A stretch of DNA of 6,246 bases from positions 1 through 6,246 of the forward strand of contig JANMNW010000075.1 of the NCBI GenBank assembly GCA_031368515.1, given 5' to 3'. Numbering within the stretch: the first letter of the stretch is position 1; each line of letters starts with the position of its first letter. Shown here piece by piece: positions 1 to 4,005 of this stretch. The notes under the pieces are model-generated. The model had not been told where the DNA came from. It searched no databases and was given only the letters and a program-made list of their open reading frames with translations. The stretch comes from CANJQH01 sp031368515 (GTDB lineage Bacteria; Chloroflexota; Anaerolineae; J036; Brachytrichaceae). Both the position numbers and the translations under genes were made by a program.

Positions 1-2
1 CC

Positions 3-539
3 TGCCGCGCGGTCGGCATGTCGCCCGCGTCGGCCTATGCGTTGCGCCGCCGGATCGAGGCGGCGGCATTCCGCGCGGCGAGGGATTCGGCGCTCGATTA
101 CGGGGTCGGGCGGCTCGCCGACGCGGCGCTGTCGCGCGCGCTCCACGGCGTCTCGCGCCCGGTGTTCTACAAGGGCGAGCTGATCGGCGAGCGGCGCTAT
201 TTCGACGAACGGCTGACGATGTTCATCCTGCGGCTGCGCGATCCGGTTGGCCACGGCAAGTGGCGCGAGCGGACGACGTTCACCTGCGACGATGACGGGC
301 TGGCACGGCACGCCGAGGACCGACTCGACCGCGCCAGCGACGCGGCCGAACGCGACGCCTCGCGCACCGGCCTGTTTAAGCATCTGCGCGATATCGATGC
401 CGATGACGGCGATCTTGATGATGATGATGACGGCGGAGATGGCGATCCTGATCGCGACGACGGCGACGACGGCCAGGACGATGATCCGACCGACCCCAAA
501 TCACCGCCGCCGCCCGATTCCGGGGGTGACGTATCCTGA
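3..539 (+). CDS. Helix-turn-helix protein with acidic C-terminal tail (5' partial)
   Basis: The frame is open to the left edge, so the gene very likely starts outside the window; 178 residues are visible. The first residues, CRAVGMSPASAYALRRR, read as the second half of a helix-turn-helix, so the ATG at 18 lies inside this motif and is probably not the true start. Next comes a conserved-looking block (about residues 25-85 of the visible part) with RALHGVSRPVFYKGELIGE and RYFDERLTMFILR. The last third is low-complexity: runs of Asp and Gly, then a Pro-rich end before TGA at 537-539. From memory, this HTH plus PVFYKGELIG arrangement belongs to uncharacterised small proteins common in Sphingomonadales, some resembling phage terminase small-subunit-like HTH proteins. 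DNA binding is inferred from the HTH only; the target and function are unknown. The DNA looks more GC-rich than the genes downstream. Coding confidence is good, function is not. Confidence 0.7.
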   Translation, partial: CRAVGMSPASAYALRRRIEAAAFRAARDSALDYGVGRLADAALSRALHGVSRPVFYKGELIGERRYFDERLTMFILRLRDPVGHGKWRERTTFTCDDDGLARHAEDRLDRASDAAERDASRTGLFKHLRDIDADDGDLDDDDDGGDGDPDRDDGDDGQDDDPTDPKSPPPPDSGGDVS

Positions 540-554
540 ACTTCCTCAACTTCC
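534..554. repeat. Short 9-bp tandem duplication at a gene end
   Basis: TCCTGAACT (534-542) is followed directly by TCCTCAACT (543-551) and then TCC, so two 9-bp units differ at one base. The stop codon TGA of the upstream HTH gene (537-539) lies in unit 1. The minus-strand stop of the weak ORF that converges on it (548-546) lies at the same place in unit 2. It may be a chance slippage product or may mark a join between two sequences. Confidence 0.45.
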
Positions 555-734
555 GGGCCGCGCCTGACCCCGCGCCAGCCGCACCAGCGCCTCGTCCAGC
601 GCCTGCAAGAACCGCGACCGGTCTGCCTTTGTAAACGGCGCCGGCCCCCCGACAATATCGCCACCGACGCGCAAACAGAGCAGGGCATGATCTCGCAGGA
701 GGAGCGCCTGTTCGCCGCATACAAAGGTCTGCAA
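546..734 (-). CDS. Possible small hypothetical protein, non-ATG start
   Basis: A minus-strand frame ending with TGA at 548-546 has a protein-like stretch: LRVGGDIVGGPAPFTKAD followed by an amphipathic segment RFLQALDEALVRLARG. Third codon positions are mostly G or C. No ATG lies in the plausible range. TTG at 734-732 would give 62 residues, and no Shine-Dalgarno precedes it. The frame stays open farther upstream, but only as the antisense of the methionine synthase gene. I do not recognise a family. It could be a real small protein, the 3' remnant of a broken gene, or a GC-driven shadow. The plus-strand frame over the same bases is also GC3-rich, so composition does not decide. Confidence 0.25.
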   Translation of the reverse strand: MQTFVCGEQALLLRDHALLCLRVGGDIVGGPAPFTKADRSRFLQALDEALVRLARGQARPGS

Positions 735-749
735 CGCAAAGTTTGAATT

Positions 750-1787
750 ATGAAAGAACAACCCCTTCGCACCACCGTCATCGGCAGTTATCCGTTTCCG
801 GGCTGGCTCGAATTTGCCAGCCAGCAACTCGATGCGTTTGGCGCCGACGACATTGCGGAGATGCAGCGCGACGCCGTCATCACCGCCGTGCACGATCAGG
901 TGGCCGCTGGCCTGGATGTGATCACCGATGGCGAACAGACGCGTTTCGATTTCAATCTGTCGTTCTACGGGTTTATCGAAGGCATCGCTCACGAGAGCCG
1001 ATCTCCGCGTCAGTTCGGCCCGCCCGCCCACGATCAGCGTGGTAAGCACGCAATCATTGGCGAGTTGCGCGCGCCGCGCGGCCTGGGTGTGGTCGAGGAG
1101 TTCAAACGCCTGCAATCCGTGGCGCCGTCGGGGCCCACCCTCAAAGCCAGCGTGCCCGGACCTTATACGCTTAGCGGCCGGCTTGTGCCGAACGCGCAAT
1201 ACAAGGACCGCCATGCAGTGGCGCAGGCGCTGGCGCCGATTGTGCGCGCCGAGCTGGAAAGCCTCATCGTTGCCGGGTGCAAAGAGATTACCGTCGACGA
1301 GCCATCGATGAGCTGCTACGCTTACAAGGAAGACACAGCCTGGCTGGTGCGGCTGTTCAACGAAACGGTCGACCCGGCCGTCGGCAAGTGCCGCCTGTCG
1401 ACACATCTGTGCTTTGGCAACTTCAAAGCCCGCGCCGTGGCCCCGCGCCGCTACGCGCCGATGTTCCCGGCCTTTCTGGACATGAATGTCGACGAGATCC
1501 ATGTCGAAATGGCCAGCCGCGAGTTTGCCGAGCTGGAGATCATTGGCGTCATCGCCAAAAAACGCGATGTGGCTGTGGGCATCATCGATGTAAAGAGCTA
1601 CTACATCGAGCCAGCGGATGAAATTGCCCTGCGGGTGATGGAGTGCTTAAAGCACGCGCCTGCCGATCGACTGTCGTTCGCGCCGGATTGCGGCCTAAGC
1701 CAGACTGCGCGCTGGGCGGCAAAGCCCAAGCTCGCCAACATGGTCGCTGGCGTCAAGCGCGTGCGCGCGGAGCTGGGCGTGTCATGA
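750..1787 (+). CDS. Core methionine synthase (MetE C-terminal catalytic domain family)
   Basis: At 345 residues this matches only the catalytic (C-terminal) half of cobalamin-independent methionine synthase MetE, which is about 750 residues. All four zinc ligands of the family are visible: His219 and Cys221 in STHLCFG, Glu253 in IHVEMASRE, and Cys314 in PDCGL. The homocysteine/methionine-binding positions also appear: Ser13 in IGSYP, Glu62 in DGEQTRFD and Asp183 in VDEPS. The fold should be a TIM barrel in the cytosol that transfers a methyl group to the zinc-bound thiolate of homocysteine. Known short (core-MetE or Mes-type) enzymes use methyl donors other than methyl-tetrahydrofolate polyglutamate, such as a methylcobamide protein; the donor here cannot be read from sequence. 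An in-frame TGA at 744-746 fixes the start at ATG 750. No clear Shine-Dalgarno is seen. It overlaps the next gene by 4 nt. Related zinc thiol-alkyl transferases (such as epoxyalkane:coenzyme M transferase) share these motifs and remain an alternative. Confidence 0.88.
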   Translation: MKEQPLRTTVIGSYPFPGWLEFASQQLDAFGADDIAEMQRDAVITAVHDQVAAGLDVITDGEQTRFDFNLSFYGFIEGIAHESRSPRQFGPPAHDQRGKHAIIGELRAPRGLGVVEEFKRLQSVAPSGPTLKASVPGPYTLSGRLVPNAQYKDRHAVAQALAPIVRAELESLIVAGCKEITVDEPSMSCYAYKEDTAWLVRLFNETVDPAVGKCRLSTHLCFGNFKARAVAPRRYAPMFPAFLDMNVDEIHVEMASREFAELEIIGVIAKKRDVAVGIIDVKSYYIEPADEIALRVMECLKHAPADRLSFAPDCGLSQTARWAAKPKLANMVAGVKRVRAELGVS

Positions 1788-2614
1788 TCGCCGCACTCTT
1801 GAAAGACGAGGCGCTGCTGGCCGACATGCGGGCCGCGCCGCGCGACCGGCTGTGCGCGTGGTGGCTCGGCCAGAGCGGCTTCATGCTGGCCTGGAAAGGC
1901 GAGTATGCGCTGATCGATCCGTATCTGTCGGATTCGCTTACGCGCAAGTATGCCAACACCGGGAAGCCGCATGTGCGCATGACGGAGATTCCGATCGCGC
2001 CCGTACGGCTGGATTTCGTGCGTGTTGTCACGTCCAGCCACAACCACACCGATCACCTCGATGCTGAAACGCTCAAGCCGCTGTTGCAAGCCAGCCCGTC
2101 GCTCACGCTGATCGCCTCGGAAGCCAACAGGGCTTTTGCGGCTGAACGGCTGGGGGTGCCGGCCCTCCGCATTAGCGGCATTACCCTGCATGGCCCGAAT
2201 ATGACGCCGCCGTTCACGTTCTACGCGGTGCCTGCGGCGCATAACGCAATTGAGCAGGACGCGCGCGGACATCACAAATTTATCGGCTTGATCATTGAAG
2301 CAGGGCCGTATGTGATTTATCACAGCGGCGATACGCTGCGTTATGACGGGATGGAAGCGTATTTGCAGCGCTGGCGCATCGATCTGGCGCTGTTGCCGAT
2401 CAACGGCAACGATGCGTCGCGCGGTGTGGCGGGCAATTTGAACGCCGGAGAAGCGGCGGCGTTGGCAAAGGCCATCGGCGCCGGGTTAGCCGTGCCCTGC
2501 CATTACGATATGTTTACGTTTAACACCGCGCCGCCGGCCGAGTTTGAACAGGCGTGCGCGCGGCTGGCGCAGCCGTGCCGGGTGCTGCGCTGCGGCGAAC
2601 GTCTGATGCTGTGA
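1784..2614 (+). CDS. UlaG-like metallo-beta-lactamase-fold hydrolase
   Basis: This is a 276-residue member of the MBL superfamily, closest in pattern to the UlaG (L-ascorbate-6-phosphate lactonase-like, COG2220) group. After an N-terminal helix comes WWLGQSGFML (26-35) and IDPYLSD (44-50). The metal-binding signature is H86-N-H88-T-D90-H91, followed by His153 (AAHNA), Asp183 (HSGDT) and His240 (PCHYD). This complete ligand set suggests an active two-metal hydrolase. There is no signal peptide, so it is probably cytosolic. The substrate is not predictable; UlaG relatives open lactones or cleave phosphodiesters. E. coli UlaG is longer (about 350 residues), so this is a compact form. The start ATG at 1784 overlaps the TGA of the methionine synthase gene (ATGA), implying translational coupling and a related role. 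An earlier in-frame start at 1643 would run far into that gene and is rejected. Confidence 0.85.
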   Translation: MIAALLKDEALLADMRAAPRDRLCAWWLGQSGFMLAWKGEYALIDPYLSDSLTRKYANTGKPHVRMTEIPIAPVRLDFVRVVTSSHNHTDHLDAETLKPLLQASPSLTLIASEANRAFAAERLGVPALRISGITLHGPNMTPPFTFYAVPAAHNAIEQDARGHHKFIGLIIEAGPYVIYHSGDTLRYDGMEAYLQRWRIDLALLPINGNDASRGVAGNLNAGEAAALAKAIGAGLAVPCHYDMFTFNTAPPAEFEQACARLAQPCRVLRCGERLML

Positions 2615-2716
2615 GGCGCAACCTTAGAATTTCCTTACCTGTCAGGTCGCCACTGCCATCTCCACCATCGTCGCTCAAATGTTCTGCGTTTTGACGCTTC
2701 CAGCCATCTGGTGGGT
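2615..2716. other. Spacer downstream of the hydrolase gene, no recognised terminator
   Basis: Only short inverted repeats are visible: ACCTG-T-CAGGT at 2637-2647, GCGT-TTTG-ACGC near 2686-2697, and CCAG-CCAT-CTGG at 2700-2711. None is followed by a T-run, so no intrinsic terminator can be called. No convincing open frame is present. Confidence 0.4.
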
Positions 2717-2744
2717 TTGACAGTCTGGTCTAATTCCATATAAT
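2717..2744 (+). promoter_or_regulatory. Near-perfect housekeeping sigma promoter for the str operon
   Basis: A consensus -35 TTGACA (2717-2722) and a consensus -10 TATAAT (2739-2744) are separated by 16 bp, one less than the ideal 17. Transcription would start near 2751, giving a leader of about 186 nt before rpsL ATG 2937. Both hexamers are exact matches to the sigma70/SigA consensus. With its position ahead of ribosomal protein genes, this makes it the best-supported promoter in the window. No second promoter inside the operon is as convincing. Confidence 0.85.
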
Positions 2745-2797
2745 TGTCGGGCTCTGTCTCCCTGATATCAATGCAGGTGGACTCCGAAGTAAATCGT

Positions 2798-2833
2798 AGA
2801 GAGGCTGCTGTTGGGACACACAGCAGCCTCTCT
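2798..2833 (+). promoter_or_regulatory. Perfect 14-bp hairpin in the rpsL leader
   Basis: AGAGAGGCTGCTGT (2798-2811) pairs perfectly with ACAGCAGCCTCTCT (2820-2833) around an 8-nt loop, with two possible G-U pairs extending the base. It lies about 47 nt after the predicted transcription start and about 100 nt before rpsL. No T-run follows on either strand, so it is not a standard intrinsic terminator. Possible roles are a ribosomal-protein or elongation-factor feedback site, an RNA-stability element or an anti-termination structure. No known leader family is recognised. Confidence 0.6.
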
Positions 2834-2936
2834 GTTCGCAAGCACAAGGCCTATTTTGGGCCCGACTGGCTTGACATGATGTAGCAAGACGTAGTGCAGT
2901 ATGAGTCAGTGCGCCTATGCGCGTGCGAAAACCGAT

Positions 2937-3392
2937 ATGCCAACAATTAACCAACTCATCCGGAAAGGTCGCAAGCCGAAGAAGGCGTTGAGCAAAGCGC
3001 CCCAGCTGCAGTTCACAACGAATTCGCTGAAGGGCGGCAAGCGCACGGTGCAGGCCAAAGGCGCGCCGATGAAGCGCGGCGTGTGCACCGTCGTGCGCAC
3101 TCAGACGCCCAAAAAGCCAAATTCGGCTTTGCGCAAAGTCGCGCGCGTGCGTCTCAGCAACGGCGCCGAAGTGACGGCCTATATCCCGGGTGAAGGTCAC
3201 AAGTTGCAGGAGCACTCTGTTGTGATGGTGCGCGGCGGCCGCGTCAAGGACCTGCCAGGCGTTCGCTATCACATCGTGCGCGGCACCCTCGACACCGACG
3301 GCGTGGACAAGCGCATGCAGAGCCGCAGCAAGTACGGCGCCAAGAAGCCCAAGAAGGGCGCCGCAGCCGCACCAGCCAAGGGTAAAAAATAG
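2937..3392 (+). CDS. rpsL: 30S ribosomal protein S12
   Basis: S12 sits at the decoding centre of the small ribosomal subunit and controls accuracy. The universal parts are present: MPTINQLIRKGR at the start, TPKKPNSALRKVARVRL (57-73) with Lys59 and Lys60 at the positions linked to streptomycin response, and GGRVKDLPGVRYH with the Asp that is methylthiolated in many bacteria. All residues look wild-type. The protein is 151 residues, longer than the usual 123-124. An insertion of about 16 residues relative to E. coli lies around residues 26-43, and a Lys/Ala tail extends the C-terminus. I recall similar insertions in Anaerolineae. ATG 2937 is chosen because it restores the conserved MPT start; an upstream in-frame ATG at 2901 would add 12 unconserved residues. 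No Shine-Dalgarno precedes either start. It is the first gene of the str operon. Confidence 0.96.
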   Translation: MPTINQLIRKGRKPKKALSKAPQLQFTTNSLKGGKRTVQAKGAPMKRGVCTVVRTQTPKKPNSALRKVARVRLSNGAEVTAYIPGEGHKLQEHSVVMVRGGRVKDLPGVRYHIVRGTLDTDGVDKRMQSRSKYGAKKPKKGAAAAPAKGKK

Positions 3393-3405
3393 TTTGAAGC
3401 GCTGA

Positions 3406-3435
3406 GTGCTGCGCGCCGAGATTTCGGCTCAGCAC
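3406..3435 (+). promoter_or_regulatory. Stem-loop in the rpsL-rpsG spacer
   Basis: An outer stem GTGCTG (3406-3411) / CAGCAC (3430-3435) encloses an inner stem GCCGA (3415-3419) / TCGGC (3424-3428) with a GATT loop and a 3x1 internal loop. It lies 13 nt after the rpsL stop and ends 28 nt before rpsG. In E. coli the S12-S7 spacer carries the S7 feedback-binding site, so a regulatory role here is possible by analogy only. The outer arms belong to the 7-bp repeat family beside it, so the hairpin may just reflect inverted copies of that repeat. Confidence 0.45.
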
Positions 3436-3462
3436 CCGGCACTTAGCATTCAGCACTTTACA
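3428..3462. repeat. Degenerate 7-bp tandem repeat (YYYRGCA-like)
   Basis: Five consecutive 7-bp units fill the space up to the base before rpsG ATG: CTCAGCA, CCCGGCA, CTTAGCA, TTCAGCA, CTTTACA. Four of five end in GCA and all start with pyrimidines. Two inverted relatives (CGCTGAG, TGCTGCG at 3400-3413) lie just upstream. The array takes the place where a Shine-Dalgarno would normally be. Confidence 0.6.
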
Positions 3463-3463
3463 A

Positions 3464-3934
3464 ATGCCACGAAGAAATACACCTCCCCGCCGCATCATCC
3501 CGGGCGATCTGCGCTATGGCAGCGATCGCGTGCAGCGCCTCATCAATCGCATGATGATCCAGGGCAAGAAGAGCGTTGCCCAGCGCGTCATCTATTTCAC
3601 ATTTGCGCAGATTGAAGAAAAGGCGAAGAAGCCTGCGATCCAGGTGTTTGAGGAGGCGATGAAGAACCTCTACCCGGCGGTCGAGACCAAACCGCGCCGC
3701 GTCGGCGGCGCCACGTTGCAGGTTCCCGTTGAAGTGAACCCGTCGCGTCAGGAGAGCCTGGCCATGCGCTGGCTGATCGGCGCGGCTCGCACGCGCCCGG
3801 GCAAATCGATGGCCGACAAGCTGGCCGCCGAACTTTTGGACGCCGCGAACAATACCGGCGCGGCTGTGAAGAAACGCGAAGAAACGCACAAGGCGGCTGA
3901 AGCCAACCGCGCATTTGCGAGTTTCCGCTGGTAG
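3464..3934 (+). CDS. rpsG: 30S ribosomal protein S7
   Basis: S7 nucleates assembly of the 30S head by binding the 3' domain of 16S rRNA, and lines the E-site and mRNA exit path. The protein is 156 residues, the standard bacterial length. Recognisable blocks are the basic N-terminal arm (MPRRNTPPRR), the first helix with RLINRMMIQGKKS (25-37), the signature RRVGGATLQVP (78-88) of the beta-ribbon, and a C-terminal helix ending in EANRAFASFRW (146-156). Nothing is missing or truncated. It follows rpsL by 71 nt and precedes fusA by 71 nt, the canonical str order. The start is fixed by the conserved MPRR beginning. No Shine-Dalgarno is visible; the preceding bases belong to a 7-bp repeat array, so initiation may rely on coupling or an unstructured start region. 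Confidence 0.97.
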   Translation: MPRRNTPPRRIIPGDLRYGSDRVQRLINRMMIQGKKSVAQRVIYFTFAQIEEKAKKPAIQVFEEAMKNLYPAVETKPRRVGGATLQVPVEVNPSRQESLAMRWLIGAARTRPGKSMADKLAAELLDAANNTGAAVKKREETHKAAEANRAFASFRW

Positions 3935-3940
3935 GCGATT

Positions 3941-3963
3941 AGTCCCGAGTCCCGAGTCCCGAG
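3941..3963. repeat. Three perfect AGTCCCG tandem copies
   Basis: AGTCCCG is repeated exactly three times (3941-3947, 3948-3954, 3955-3961), followed by a partial AG, beginning 6 nt after the rpsG stop. Heptamer repeats in intergenic spacers are known in cyanobacteria (STRR sequences), and I recall similar ones in Chloroflexota. The unit differs from that in the preceding spacer, but the period is the same. Confidence 0.85.
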
Positions 3964-3993
3964 CATTTTGCCCTGGACAGGGAATCAGGATCC

Positions 3994-4000
3994 GGAAGAG
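3994..4000 (+). promoter_or_regulatory. fusA ribosome binding site
   Basis: GGAAGAG lies 5 nt before ATG 4006, a reasonable purine-rich Shine-Dalgarno. A small hairpin CCCT-GGAC-AGGG (3971-3982) sits just upstream. The contrast with rpsL and rpsG, which lack such a site, suggests separate translational control of the elongation factors. Confidence 0.6.
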
Positions 4001-4005
4001 ACGAG

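Noticed and set aside
743..1045. Plus-strand open frame beginning at ATG 743
   Set aside because: It is out of frame with the methionine synthase motifs and Arg-rich, so it is a shadow.
735..1502. Long minus-strand open frame opposite the methionine synthase gene
   Set aside because: It is the antisense shadow of a gene with intact catalytic motifs; only the part beyond it (546-734) was considered further.
1643..1783. Earlier in-frame ATG for the hydrolase
   Set aside because: It would overlap the methionine synthase gene by about 145 nt; ATG 1784 gives a standard ATGA overlap and a normal N-terminus.
2798..2850. Leader hairpin as an intrinsic terminator of the hydrolase gene
   Set aside because: No T-run follows on either strand, and it lies downstream of the str promoter.
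2871..2900. Second TTGACA (2871-2876) as another rpsL promoter
   Set aside because: No acceptable -10 hexamer lies 16-18 bp downstream.
2901..2936. Upstream in-frame ATG that would extend S12 by 12 residues
   Set aside because: The added residues do not fit the conserved S12 start, and no Shine-Dalgarno supports it.
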